A stretch of 64,000 bases of DNA. Origin: Methanarcanum sp963640855. Lineage in GTDB: Archaea > Thermoplasmatota > Thermoplasmata > Methanomassiliicoccales > Methanomethylophilaceae. Of the stretch, positions 25,249 through 33,248 are shown one piece after another; positions within the stretch are counted from its first letter, which is position 1; the number at the start of each line of letters is the position of its first letter. The notes below the pieces were generated by a model, which was not told the origin of the DNA, ran no database searches, and worked only from the letters and a program-made list of their open reading frames with translations. The position numbers and the translations under genes are program-made. The stretch is taken from assembly GCA_963640855.1 (NCBI GenBank), contig CAVIAJ010000001.1, forward strand, positions 62,001 through 126,000, given 5' to 3'.

Positions 25249-26313
25249 CTATATTTTACTATCCGTTTTTCCGAAGTATTTTCTGCCCGAATCCATTATC
25301 GATACGAATTCTTTCGGATCGTCGCTGAGGGATGCTTTTTTCAGATCGTCCACGGCTTTGGTGAACAGATTCCACATTTCGTCCCTGTGGGAGTTCATGT
25401 GTTGGATTTCGTAGTAAAGCATCGGATCTTCCGTTGCGACGGAGACGTTGGTATCGAGCCCTTTGTTGAATGTCGTGGATGCTACCGTTCTCAGATCTTC
25501 GAAAGTGTATCCGCTGTTATCCAATACTGTAAACAGTGCAATGTTCACTGCATGGGTCAGACCGAGTACGTATGACATGTAACTGTCGTGTTCGGAGATG
25601 TCCATTACTCTGATGTTTCCTCCGAGGTCGTCGAATATCGAGATCACTTCGTTTACGGCATCTCTGTTCCCGCAGTCGCATACAATCAGGTTCCTGTTGA
25701 ACATGGATTTTGCGGAAGGTCCGAACATCGGGTGCACAGAACACACCATTCTTTTCGATGACAATTCCTTCAGTATGTCTGTGACAGGAGTCTTCAGGGA
25801 TGTGAGATCGAATATCAGCGCATCTTTTCTGCAGATATTATCTAATTCTTTCAGGATTGAGCATGTCAGATGAATCGGGACAGACACTATGACAACGTCG
25901 CAGTCCGAGCAGTCGCTGATTGTTTTCCCGTTGTTTACGGCGGGATCGATTATGACTACAGAACTTCCGTTTTCCGTCATCAAATCGGACATCCATCTGC
26001 CCATTTTTCCGGCACCGCCGATTACCGCGACTCTGCCGATATTTTTCTTCATCAGTCTTGATTCCGATTCAACGGCTTCGGCGATGAGTGCGGATGCTAC
26101 GTTTCTCATAACATCTTCACTCAGTCCTTTTGCTTTGCCTTCGTTTACGTATCTCTTAATGACTTTTTCCTCGACCGGGATGTTCCTCAGAGGCCTGTGT
26201 GTTTCCATTTTGGTCCTGGCTACGTCCTGTGCCAGAGCAGTGCGTTCGGAAATCAGTCTGATGATTTCGAGATCTCTCTTTCTGATTTCTTCTCTGAGTG
26301 TTTCCAAATCCAT
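25249..26313 (-). CDS. tyrA: Chorismate mutase / prephenate dehydrogenase fusion
   Basis: A 354-residue T-protein. Residues 1 to about 88 are an AroQ-type chorismate mutase helix bundle (LREEIRKRDLEIIRLISERTALA), and residues 92 onward a prephenate dehydrogenase with the NAD loop VIGGAGKMGRWM, the DLTSLKTP strand and SVHPMFGPSAKS with the substrate His. It makes 4-hydroxyphenylpyruvate for tyrosine. The gene ends in TAG (25249-25251); read-through would add only Gly-His before a TAA. It lies between the two aroA' copies, 11 bp after copy 2. Confidence 0.94.
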   Translation of the reverse strand: MDLETLREEIRKRDLEIIRLISERTALAQDVARTKMETHRPLRNIPVEEKVIKRYVNEGKAKGLSEDVMRNVASALIAEAVESESRLMKKNIGRVAVIGGAGKMGRWMSDLMTENGSSVVIIDPAVNNGKTISDCSDCDVVIVSVPIHLTCSILKELDNICRKDALIFDLTSLKTPVTDILKELSSKRMVCSVHPMFGPSAKSMFNRNLIVCDCGNRDAVNEVISIFDDLGGNIRVMDISEHDSYMSYVLGLTHAVNIALFTVLDNSGYTFEDLRTVASTTFNKGLDTNVSVATEDPMLYYEIQHMNSHRDEMWNLFTKAVDDLKKASLSDDPKEFVSIMDSGRKYFGKTDSKI

Positions 26314-26324
26314 GTGCCGTCACC

Positions 26325-27116
26325 TCATTCGAGATGTGCAGCCGCCTCTTTTACCGTTGCGCCGTGAAGCACTATGTCCGAGATGGCGGACATCATGCTT
26401 CTGACATCTCTGTGCTGGAAGACATTCCTTCCGATGGATACGCCGCGGCCTCCGGCTTCGACGGAATCATGGACCATATTCAGTATGTCCATGTCGGAAT
26501 CCATCTTGGGTCCGCCTGCGATTACGACGGGAACCATACATCCCTCCACTACTTTGGAGAAGGAATCTATGTCTCCGGTGTAACTTACCTTCACGATATC
26601 CGCTCCGAGCTCGGATGCAACTCTTGCACTGTGCGCTATTGCAATCGGATCGAATGAGTCTTTAATCGTGGGTCCGCGGGGGTATGCCATGGCAATCAGG
26701 GGCATTCCCCATTCCATACATTTGCTGGAGATGTTTCCGAGGTCTTCGAGCATTCTCGGTTCGGTTTCCGCACCTACGTTTACGTGTATCGATACGGCAT
26801 CCGCACCGAGTTTCAGACCGTCTTCGACGGTGGCAACCAACACTTTGTTGTTGGAATTCACTCCTATGTCAGTGGAAGCGGACATGTGAAGAATCAATCC
26901 CACATCGTGACCGCTTGTTCTGTGACCCTGAGGGATCATTCCCTTATGCATCAGCACAGCGGTTGCACCACCTTCCGTAACATCATTGACGGTTTTTCTC
27001 AGATCCACGATTCCCGGAACGGGACCCATGCTGATTCCGTGGTCAAGAGGAACGATTACTGCGTTTCCGCTGTTTCTGTCGATGATTCTTTCGATTCTGA
27101 TTTTCTTACCGAACAT
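26325..27116 (-). CDS. aroA': 2-amino-3,7-dideoxy-D-threo-hept-6-ulosonate synthase paralogue, copy 2
   Basis: A 263-residue paralogue of the other aroA', with the same motifs (PLDHGISMG, KVSYTGD, VIAGGPKMDSD, GVSIGRNVFQ), differing mostly in the segment after SYTGDIDSF and at the C-terminus. First gene of the eight-gene aromatic operon. ATG 27116 is preferred to a TTG 15 bases earlier because of the TATA box spacing. In other archaea a related aldolase makes 6-deoxy-5-ketofructose-1-phosphate, so one copy could supply that substrate (inference). Confidence 0.88.
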   Translation of the reverse strand: MFGKKIRIERIIDRNSGNAVIVPLDHGISMGPVPGIVDLRKTVNDVTEGGATAVLMHKGMIPQGHRTSGHDVGLILHMSASTDIGVNSNNKVLVATVEDGLKLGADAVSIHVNVGAETEPRMLEDLGNISSKCMEWGMPLIAMAYPRGPTIKDSFDPIAIAHSARVASELGADIVKVSYTGDIDSFSKVVEGCMVPVVIAGGPKMDSDMDILNMVHDSVEAGGRGVSIGRNVFQHRDVRSMMSAISDIVLHGATVKEAAAHLE

Positions 27117-27131
27117 GGTATTCCGTGTCAA

Positions 27132-27155
27132 GTGTTAACACGGCACACTATTTAA
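27132..27155 (-). promoter_or_regulatory. Promoter of the aromatic operon with GTGTTAACAC dyad
   Basis: On the minus strand TTAAATAG (27155-27148) is the likely TATA box, predicting transcription from about 27125, about nine bases before the first ATG. Between the two sits a perfect 10-bp palindrome GTGTTAACAC (27132-27141), in a position where a bound protein would block initiation. Confidence 0.5.
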
Positions 27156-27292
27156 CCGTATCTGTTCCGGTACGTCCGGTTTAACAGGAGACACGTTTCA
27201 GACGTCTGGGTACTTTCGGAAAATGATGTTTTTATGCATTAACTATATAAACTATATCCGTCAATATACTTACTACAAGGGGGTGAAAAGGG

Positions 27293-27517
27293 ATGGCACT
27301 CAGTGATGCAGTTGTGAACATTTTGAAACTTCTGATCAGCCTGGTGATTATGATTATCATCGGATTGGTTTGTTTCTTAATTATCGCATTCATTGTGAAA
27401 TGGGCCGGAGAACTCATTTTCGGTTCCGGAAGCGTGTCTGCAGTCGGATGTCTTGTCGCAGCCGCCATACTTTCAGCAGGAATGTTGATCGGCGGCGGTG
27501 TCGGTTCCAAGAACTGA
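27293..27517 (+). CDS. Small membrane protein, two helices
   Basis: A 74-residue protein. The N-terminal helix is long and very hydrophobic (LISLVIMIIIGLVCFLIIAFIV, residues 14-35), and a second Gly/Ala-rich helix lies near 50-70. There is a clear TATA box (ACTATATAAAC, 27241-27251) and a strong GGGGGTGA ribosome site, followed by a bidirectional terminator, so it is a well-defined monocistronic gene. Function unknown. Confidence 0.65.
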   Translation: MALSDAVVNILKLLISLVIMIIIGLVCFLIIAFIVKWAGELIFGSGSVSAVGCLVAAAILSAGMLIGGGVGSKN

Positions 27518-27547
27518 ACATCAAAACGTGATTGAGAAAACGATTTA

Positions 27548-27565
27548 CGGGGCCTTCCGGCCCCG
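27548..27565. terminator. Bidirectional terminator hairpin
   Basis: CGGGGCC/GGCCCCG, a 7-bp GC stem with a TTCC loop, lies between the convergent ends of the small membrane protein and the flavoprotein gene. Confidence 0.65.
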
Positions 27566-27575
27566 ATAATAAGTT

Positions 27576-28124
27576 TCAGAGTTTCTTTCCGAGGGCTTTT
27601 GCTTCTTCCATAAGCGCCTTGTCATTTGCAGCCGCATCGGGAGCCATCATGTTTCCGCGGACGATGCTTCCGACAACCTCTCCTCTGAAGAAGTTCTTCC
27701 ATATTCCTTCAATGTCTGCTGCCATTGCTTTTGCGCCGTCGAGACCTGATCCGCAGGTGACGACAACCGCAACCTTCTTTCCGGCTGCGATGTTGGGAAC
27801 GAAATCTCCTCCGAGGAAGCTGAATGTCCTGTCCTCGAACATCCTGTACTGCGCTGTCCTCTGTCTGAAGTAGTCGGGTGTTGCGAGAATGAGTGAATCC
27901 GCTCCCCTGACCGCCTCAAGAACTTCCGCCATTTCGTCCTTTACAACACATTTGCCTGTCTTCTTGCATCCGTAGCAGGACTGACAGCCTTTTGCGTCGA
28001 GTTTGTTAAGTTTGAACGTCTTGATTTCGTTGCCGTTTGCTTTTGCACCCTCTGCAACCGCCTCTGCGATTGCATCGGAGTTTCCTTTCCTCGGTGAACC
28101 GAGGATAACAACTGTCGAACTCAT
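27576..28124 (-). CDS. Flavodoxin-fold NAD(P)H-dependent FMN reductase with Cys cluster
   Basis: A 182-residue flavoprotein. ILGSPRKGNSDAIAEA binds FMN phosphate, and the cysteine set GCQSCYGCKKTGKC (residues 46-59) is typical of iron-sulfur flavoproteins and related multimeric reductases of anaerobes. It would pass electrons to small acceptors or detoxify oxidants. It diverges from an HxlR regulator, with repeats between them, a standard arrangement for HxlR-controlled reductases. Confidence 0.85.
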   Translation of the reverse strand: MSSTVVILGSPRKGNSDAIAEAVAEGAKANGNEIKTFKLNKLDAKGCQSCYGCKKTGKCVVKDEMAEVLEAVRGADSLILATPDYFRQRTAQYRMFEDRTFSFLGGDFVPNIAAGKKVAVVVTCGSGLDGAKAMAADIEGIWKNFFRGEVVGSIVRGNMMAPDAAANDKALMEEAKALGKKL

Positions 28125-28173
28125 CTGATTGCCTTCTCTGCGTGTTCAGGCACGCATGTGATTAACAATGCGG

Positions 28174-28236
28174 AGACAGTATAAATTACATTTGGTAACC
28201 AGATTACATTTTAATACTTAGGTGTACATCTGTAAT
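28174..28236. promoter_or_regulatory. Divergent promoter region with ATTACATTT repeats and TGGTAACCA dyad
   Basis: The 114-bp gap between the FMN reductase and hxlR genes contains two copies of ATTACATTT (about 28185 and 28204, 19 bp apart) flanking TGGTAACCA (28193-28201), and a TGTAAT on the other side of a TTTTAATAC box. It is the expected operator of the HxlR protein, sitting over both promoters. Confidence 0.5.
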
Positions 28237-28238
28237 CT

Positions 28239-28592
28239 ATGAATGAGCCGAGATATGACTGTGCAATCGATGCGGCAATGTCCGTTATAGAAGGAAGATG
28301 GAAGACTGTTATTCTCTGCAATCTTGCTTACAAAGGATCTATGCGTTTCAATCAGTTGCTCAAGAGTATCGACGGTATTTCATCGAGAATTCTCACGAAA
28401 CAGCTCAAGGAACTGGAAGAAGACGGCGTAGTTCTCAGAAAAGTCACTTCGGAACCTGTTCTGAAAGTGGAATACTCACTCTCTCCCAAGGGAGAATCTC
28501 TTATTCCCGTTATGAAGACCATCGCCGAATGGGGGCTGAAGAACATGTTCCCGAATATGGTGAAGATCGAAGGTGCGGAATCGCTCAGTTAA
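28239..28592 (+). CDS. HxlR-family winged-helix regulator
   Basis: A 117-residue DNA-binding protein. RYDCAIDAAMSVIEGRWKTVILCNL, the GSMRFNQLLKSIDGISSRILTKQLKELE helix-turn-helix and RKVTSEPVLKVEYSLSPKGESL are the standard HxlR layout. It probably senses redox or reactive compounds and controls the divergent flavoprotein gene and itself. An HprK-like kinase gene starts 27 bp later. Confidence 0.87.
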   Translation: MNEPRYDCAIDAAMSVIEGRWKTVILCNLAYKGSMRFNQLLKSIDGISSRILTKQLKELEEDGVVLRKVTSEPVLKVEYSLSPKGESLIPVMKTIAEWGLKNMFPNMVKIEGAESLS

Positions 28593-28619
28593 AAATACAT
28601 CCGAGTGAGATACACATCC

Positions 28620-29561
28620 ATGGTCTATCAGGTCACTCAGATCGATATCGACGAGGCAGGAAGGATATACAGATCCTGTAAAGACAGAAAATTCATCACC
28701 GCGAAAGCGGACATATCGGGAATCTGTGTGAAGATTCATTCCGAAGACAGAATCACTGTCGATATGTGGAGAGATAATTTCTATCCGATGTTGGACTGTG
28801 TCCGCACCCATGCAAGGATTTTCTGTCTCAACGACGAAAGCGGTGAACTGAAAGTTCTGTACAACAGAATGACTTCGACGGCATTCCTTTACAATTTCGA
28901 TTACTATGGATGGATTAAGAGTATCGCACTCGCAATGGCATCGGACATTCTCGAAGATTCCCACAAGATATACTCGGTACACGGAGCCGCATTGGATATC
29001 GACGGTACGGGAGTAACGCTGATAGCACCTTCCAAGACAGGAAAAACAACACAGTCGTGGGGACTGCTGAGGATGGAAAACGCACACCTCATCACCGACG
29101 ATTGGTATTTCGTAAGACTTACGAAAGGAAGGCCTCTGTCTACGGGTTCGGAGAAGAACTGTTACATCGATGCGGATATCGGAGACGTTTGGGAAGAGTT
29201 TAAGCCTCTTGTCGAAACAACAAAATTCGACAACAAAGGAAGAGGAATCGCAAACGTAAGATGGGTCACCGGAAAAGATTCCGTCACAGGCAGTACGTAC
29301 ATGAGATACGTCATTTTCCTGAGAAGAGATCAAAACGATGAGGAAATCAGCAGGGAACTGTCAATCGACGAAGCCATGGATTACATTGTGAAGAACGATT
29401 TCTGCAACCCGCATCAGATGATCAGAGACGGAAGAAAAACCGCTTTGAGGACGGAATTCTTCAGAGAATTCCTTTCATGCTGCAGAGTATTCCTTGTGAA
29501 TACGAGAACAAAAGCGGAAGATACGCAGGAAACGATCAGGAAGATAATCCGTTCCGGGTGA
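28620..29561 (+). CDS. HprK/PEPCK-like P-loop kinase-fold protein
   Basis: A 313-residue protein. APSKTGKTTQSWGLL (136-150) is a Walker A of the HPr kinase/phosphoenolpyruvate carboxykinase type, and ITDDWYFVR (158-166) has the paired Asp used by that fold. The N-terminal 110 residues are of unknown fold. No HPr or PTS gene is nearby and archaea of this kind lack PTS, so the substrate is not HPr and is unknown. ATG 28620 is chosen over an in-frame GTG at 28605. The last 26 bases overlap sfsA. Confidence 0.7.
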   Translation: MVYQVTQIDIDEAGRIYRSCKDRKFITAKADISGICVKIHSEDRITVDMWRDNFYPMLDCVRTHARIFCLNDESGELKVLYNRMTSTAFLYNFDYYGWIKSIALAMASDILEDSHKIYSVHGAALDIDGTGVTLIAPSKTGKTTQSWGLLRMENAHLITDDWYFVRLTKGRPLSTGSEKNCYIDADIGDVWEEFKPLVETTKFDNKGRGIANVRWVTGKDSVTGSTYMRYVIFLRRDQNDEEISRELSIDEAMDYIVKNDFCNPHQMIRDGRKTALRTEFFREFLSCCRVFLVNTRTKAEDTQETIRKIIRSG

Positions 29562-30234
29562 GGATAATTTTAACGGAATTTCTCAGCTCTATGGAAGATT
29601 CCGTTACTTCGCAGTCGTATGCGACGATGTGTACTCCGTTCTTTTCCGCCTCAATCAGTGCTTCGCCGAATTCCGGATGTGTTTCGTAATTCGGTGTGAA
29701 GTATCTTACATCTTTCATCTGAATCAGGAAGAAGATGTATGCTTCATATCCTTCTTTTACGCATTCAATCAATCCTTTTACGTGTTTCAGTCCTCTTTCG
29801 GTAGGTGCGTCGGGGAATAATGCAATTCCGTTTTTTTCCAAAGTAACGCCTTTTACCTCGATGAAGCATTTTTTCTTACCTTCCGCAAAGAAATCGAAAC
29901 GGGAATCGCCGTGAACTGTTTCGCTTCTTATTGTTTTCAATCTGTCTATCAACCCGATACGGGGAAGACTTTCTTCCACAACACGGTTCGGAATCTGACT
30001 GTCGATATTGATCAGACGTTTTCCTTTGTATACGGCAATAATATCGTATTTTGTCTTACGTTCGGGATTATCGGATACACTGAGTACAACCTTCACTCCT
30101 TTGATCAGGAGTTCCTTACACCGTCCTGTATTTTTCACATGACATTTCTCAACTTTACCGTTGATTTCAACCGAAGCGATGAATCTGTTCGGCCTTTCGA
30201 TGAAAATTCCCGTAAGAGTGTTACCGTAATGCAT
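29536..30234 (-). CDS. sfsA: SfsA family DNA-binding/nuclease-like protein
   Basis: A 232-residue SfsA: RFIASVEINGKVEKCHVKNTGRCKELL at the N-terminus (OB-like region), then the restriction-endonuclease-like core with SRFDFFAEGKKKCFIEVKGVTL, which holds the Asp and Glu-x-Lys of the fold, and FPDAPTERGLKH. Archaeal and bacterial SfsA are widespread; the role is uncertain (DNA binding, sugar regulation or nuclease). It converges on the HprK-like gene and follows an HxlR regulator by four bases. Confidence 0.92.
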   Translation of the reverse strand: MHYGNTLTGIFIERPNRFIASVEINGKVEKCHVKNTGRCKELLIKGVKVVLSVSDNPERKTKYDIIAVYKGKRLINIDSQIPNRVVEESLPRIGLIDRLKTIRSETVHGDSRFDFFAEGKKKCFIEVKGVTLEKNGIALFPDAPTERGLKHVKGLIECVKEGYEAYIFFLIQMKDVRYFTPNYETHPEFGEALIEAEKNGVHIVAYDCEVTESSIELRNSVKIILTRNGLSS

Positions 30235-30238
30235 CGAT

Positions 30239-30559
30239 TCACATCTCTTTCAGATCGGGATGATGTTCAATCAGCCAATTGTATGTGGAAATCATCCACG
30301 GTACGACGGTGTATCCGTCTTTTGAGATTGTATAGAAAACGGCTCTTTCGGTCTCGGTACGTTCGATAAGATCCGCTTCTTCGAGAATTTTGAGATGTCT
30401 CGAAAGTACGGCCTGTGTTATCGGAGAAAGAAGTCTTTTCAGTTCGTTAAACCTCTTCGGTCCGTAATACAATTCGTAAAGAATACGTAAATTCCAGCTG
30501 TTGCCGAACGATGACAGATAGACGTCGATAACTTTGCAGATATTCTCCCTTTCCGTCAT
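30239..30559 (-). CDS. HxlR-family regulator, second copy
   Basis: A 106-residue winged helix protein (SSFGNSWNLRILYELYYGPKRFNELKRLL then LSRHLKILEEADLI). The ATG at 30559 is preferred over that at 30607: a TTTATATTA box at about 30581-30589 predicts initiation right there. It is upstream of sfsA and divergent from crcB; its target may be either. Cysteines of redox-sensing members are absent. Confidence 0.8.
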   Translation of the reverse strand: MTERENICKVIDVYLSSFGNSWNLRILYELYYGPKRFNELKRLLSPITQAVLSRHLKILEEADLIERTETERAVFYTISKDGYTVVPWMISTYNWLIEHHPDLKEM

Positions 30560-30668
30560 GCCGTCGCGATTATTATCCGATAATATAAACACCGATGCCT
30601 GGAACATCGGATTGTTTGATTCCTGAACATAACAAAATCAGTTATATCTTCGTTGTAATCACCGGACT

Positions 30669-31043
30669 ATGGATGTAAGTGCCGCAGATATTCTGCTTAT
30701 TGCGTTGGGCGGAGCGATAGGTGCGGTACTGAGGTTTTCGGTAGGACAGGTTGTGAATACCGAACAGTTCCCGTGGGCTACGTTTGCTGTCAATATCTTA
30801 GGTACATTTTTCCTTGCGCTGATAACATTTTCATTCCCCGGAATATCGACAGGTGCCAGACTGTTTCTTTTTACGGGATTCTTCGGTGCATTTACGACAA
30901 TGTCTACATTCTCCCTGGAAACAGTGAATCTTTACTTCGACGGACGTATTGCGGATGCCGCATTCAATTTCATTCTGAATGCGGGATTATGTGTCATAGG
31001 TGCGATCTGCGGAAGGTATGCGGGACTTGCGATTGTAGGTTGA
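30669..31043 (+). CDS. crcB: Fluoride exporter, CrcB/Fluc
   Basis: A 124-residue, four-helix fluoride channel that works as an antiparallel dimer. GGAIGAVLRFSVG, ATFAVNILGTFFLAL with the conserved Asn, and GFFGAFTTMSTFSLET (the polar track) are all present. No fluoride riboswitch is visible in the short upstream gap. Transcribed away from the HxlR gene. Confidence 0.95.
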   Translation: MDVSAADILLIALGGAIGAVLRFSVGQVVNTEQFPWATFAVNILGTFFLALITFSFPGISTGARLFLFTGFFGAFTTMSTFSLETVNLYFDGRIADAAFNFILNAGLCVIGAICGRYAGLAIVG

Positions 31044-31102
31044 TTAAACGGTATTTTGTAAGATACTGCCTTCTTAATAACTTCGGATGCAATCTATTGC
31101 CG

Positions 31103-31948
31103 ATGACCGAAGGCAGGCTCGGTATGATAGTTTGTCCCATGCTCGAGGACGAAGCAATCTACAATATTGAGCACGACAGTGAGGTAAAGAGAGTATACCT
31201 TGTAAGAAGTGCTTACAACACCACAATTATCCCCAAACTGAGGCAGCACGGCGTGGAATTCACTCCCGTTGACGAAACAACGATTCTCAACGGAAATTAC
31301 GAACACGACGGCTACACCGTAATCATTTGGACGATGTTTATGGGACTCCATGAGGACACGGACATGCTGAAAATGGAGATGATGAGTCAGATTGTCAAAA
31401 TCTTCAGAGCTGTCGATACGATAATGCTCTATTACGGCAGATGCGGAAGGGCATTGGATACCATCTGCGACTGGGCTTATGAGACTGTTCCAACGCCCGT
31501 ATGTATTTTCAGAAACAGAGACGGTTCCGTCTGCGACGACTGCATATGTATCCCCGTCGGAGGTACCGAGAGATATCTCAGACTTCTCCGCAAATATCCC
31601 GGAAGACTGTACTTTACGCCTGCTATGGCAAGTAATTTCGAAGGATTCATGTCATCTATGGAATTATTCAACGGCATAGATACAGGAAATCAGGAAATTA
31701 TGAGAACAATTCTTGATATGGCGGGTTACACCACAATGATGCGTGTTCAGACCGGAAACGGAGATCAGGAGCATTTCGATGATAATATCAAGGCATTCGC
31801 CGAAAAATACGATTTGAAATGCACCGAACTTGAAGACGGATGGGCTACAAACGATCTTGCCGATTTCAATTACGGTAATGCAAAACGTGTTATGTCCCGT
31901 TGGATTACCGAAGGAAAGAAGGAAAGGGTGATTCCCGATGCTGAGTGA
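31103..31948 (+). CDS. DUF1638 protein
   Basis: A 281-residue protein with the DUF1638 pattern: an N-terminal IVCPMLEDE, an alpha/beta core, YYGRCGRALDTI, an IPVGGTERYLRLL loop and PGRLYFTPAMASNFEGFM. Function is unknown, but the family is frequent in methylotrophic methanogens near corrinoid methyltransferases. A TTAATAAC box at 31073-31080 fits a leaderless start at 31103. The downstream C_GCAxxG gene overlaps it by 11 bases. Confidence 0.75.
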   Translation: MTEGRLGMIVCPMLEDEAIYNIEHDSEVKRVYLVRSAYNTTIIPKLRQHGVEFTPVDETTILNGNYEHDGYTVIIWTMFMGLHEDTDMLKMEMMSQIVKIFRAVDTIMLYYGRCGRALDTICDWAYETVPTPVCIFRNRDGSVCDDCICIPVGGTERYLRLLRKYPGRLYFTPAMASNFEGFMSSMELFNGIDTGNQEIMRTILDMAGYTTMMRVQTGNGDQEHFDDNIKAFAEKYDLKCTELEDGWATNDLADFNYGNAKRVMSRWITEGKKERVIPDAE

Positions 31949-32369
31949 AAGCGAAATCAACAGACTTTTCGATATGGGATTCGACTGTTCGCAGATTGTC
32001 TTCGGAGAGATTGCACCTAGATACGGAATCAGAAAGGAAGATGCATACTGTATCGCAGGATGTTTCGGAATCGGTATGGCACAGGACGGCGTATGCGGTG
32101 CGGTAACCGGAGGGATGATGGCTCTCGGATTGGCATTCGGAAACGATTCTCCCGGAGATTTATCGGGGAAAGATGCCCTGTTTAAGAAGAGGGATGAATT
32201 GGTTTCGAGATTCAGGGAAATCAACGGAGAAATCAACTGTCCGTTACTGCTGGGTCAGCGTATTCACACCCTAGAGGATCTTATGATTATGAGGAGTACC
32301 GGGATATATGAAAAGTGTCCCAAATACTGCGTAGATGTACTCAGAATCCTCGATGAAATGCTCAACTGA
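31938..32369 (+). CDS. C_GCAxxG_C_C family redox protein
   Basis: A 143-residue protein with the family signature: DCSQ near residue 17, YCIAGCFGIGMAQDGVCGAVTGGMMALGL in the middle, and further cysteines toward the C-terminus (NCPLLL and KCPKYC). The spaced cysteines suggest a redox-active or metal-binding site, but the function is not known. Overlap with the DUF1638 gene implies joint expression. Confidence 0.85.
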   Translation: MLSESEINRLFDMGFDCSQIVFGEIAPRYGIRKEDAYCIAGCFGIGMAQDGVCGAVTGGMMALGLAFGNDSPGDLSGKDALFKKRDELVSRFREINGEINCPLLLGQRIHTLEDLMIMRSTGIYEKCPKYCVDVLRILDEMLN

Positions 32370-32438
32370 TTACCTGGTTACACCGTTGTTCCTTACATAT
32401 TAAGTACTGTTAGACTGATTACGATTTAGGTGAATCTA

Positions 32439-32831
32439 ATGGTAGCAATTCCCAAAGAAGTAGTTGACATCGCACCCAATGCGATCAAGGTTCTGGAGAC
32501 AGTTTCCGAGTGCGGACAGCCTCACGCAATTGTCTGCGGAAGCATCATGGTCATCGGCGAATCCAAAGTTGCAGTCGGTGAAGTTCTCATGAAGAGAGCA
32601 AAGGCAAACATCCTTGCAAACGGAAAAGCATCCATGCTCATCTCCGCAGTACCGAAATCCTACGAACTCGTTCTCGAGAACGCAAAACGCGAGGATTCAG
32701 GACCCCTGTTCGACCAGATGAAAGTAGGACTCGCAGAGCACAAACTCCCCTGCTTCGGAGTTTGGACATTCGATGTCAAAGAAGTCTGGGACGAGGGTGC
32801 CGGACCTGCAGCAGGCACAAAGATTGCCTGA
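32439..32831 (+). CDS. Pyridoxamine 5'-phosphate oxidase-family flavin-binding protein
   Basis: A 130-residue split-barrel protein (GQPHAIVCGSIMVIGESKVAVGEVLM, and a SAVPKSYELV strand) related to the PPOX class that binds FMN or F420. The ATG at 32439 follows a TTTAGGTGA ribosome site and is chosen over a GTG at 32430. Codon use looks optimised, suggesting high expression (impression only). It ends at a 9-bp stem terminator. Confidence 0.7.
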   Translation: MVAIPKEVVDIAPNAIKVLETVSECGQPHAIVCGSIMVIGESKVAVGEVLMKRAKANILANGKASMLISAVPKSYELVLENAKREDSGPLFDQMKVGLAEHKLPCFGVWTFDVKEVWDEGAGPAAGTKIA

Positions 32832-32846
32832 AAAAACCCAAAACAG

Positions 32847-32865
32847 GAGGAGGAAATTCCTCCTC
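32847..32865. terminator. Convergent terminator hairpin
   Basis: GAGGAGGAA-A-TTCCTCCTC is a near-perfect dyad directly between the flavin protein and the TIGR04076 gene, whose stop codon follows by one base. Confidence 0.6.
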
Positions 32866-33171
32866 TCATTCCAATTCTATATAGAAAGACACGGGTCTGA
32901 ACCCGTCGTTGCATGAAATCATTGCAGAGTGTTCGTCTTTCATCCATCCGTTGTAGAAGTTTCCTCCGCCGTTGACAAGAATGGTGACGAAAGGTTCGAT
33001 TGTTTTCCACGCGCTGTCGCAGAAGCCTTCCGGTTTCTGATTTCCGTTCGTAATCCAAACATCTCCCACTTTGATATCGCATGCGTTCTCGAGCGGATTC
33101 TCATATTTCTTCATGAGATCGGGATACTCTGTCCTTCTCACCGCCGTGATTCTGCAGTTTACCATAACCAT
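32866..33171 (-). CDS. TIGR04076 family protein
   Basis: A 101-residue protein with the TIGR04076 pattern: CRITAVRRTEYPDL, IKVGDVW, EGFCDSAWKTIEPFV, and CNDGFRPVSFYIE at the end. The conserved Cys-Asp-Gly-x-Arg-Pro block is intact. Function unknown; commonly found in anaerobes. It starts at ATG 33171 or ATG 33165, both fit an AATTTATC box near 33190. Confidence 0.8.
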   Translation of the reverse strand: MVMVNCRITAVRRTEYPDLMKKYENPLENACDIKVGDVWITNGNQKPEGFCDSAWKTIEPFVTILVNGGGNFYNGWMKDEHSAMISCNDGFRPVSFYIELE

Positions 33172-33248
33172 TGAAATGTTGTCACGGATGATAAATTCAT
33201 ACGTTCATCACGAAAGAATATTAACACACCGGCGAGATAACCGTCAGG

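Noticed and set aside
30608..30668. Possible fluoride riboswitch before crcB
   Set aside because: The gap is only about 60 bp with no matching pseudoknot pattern.
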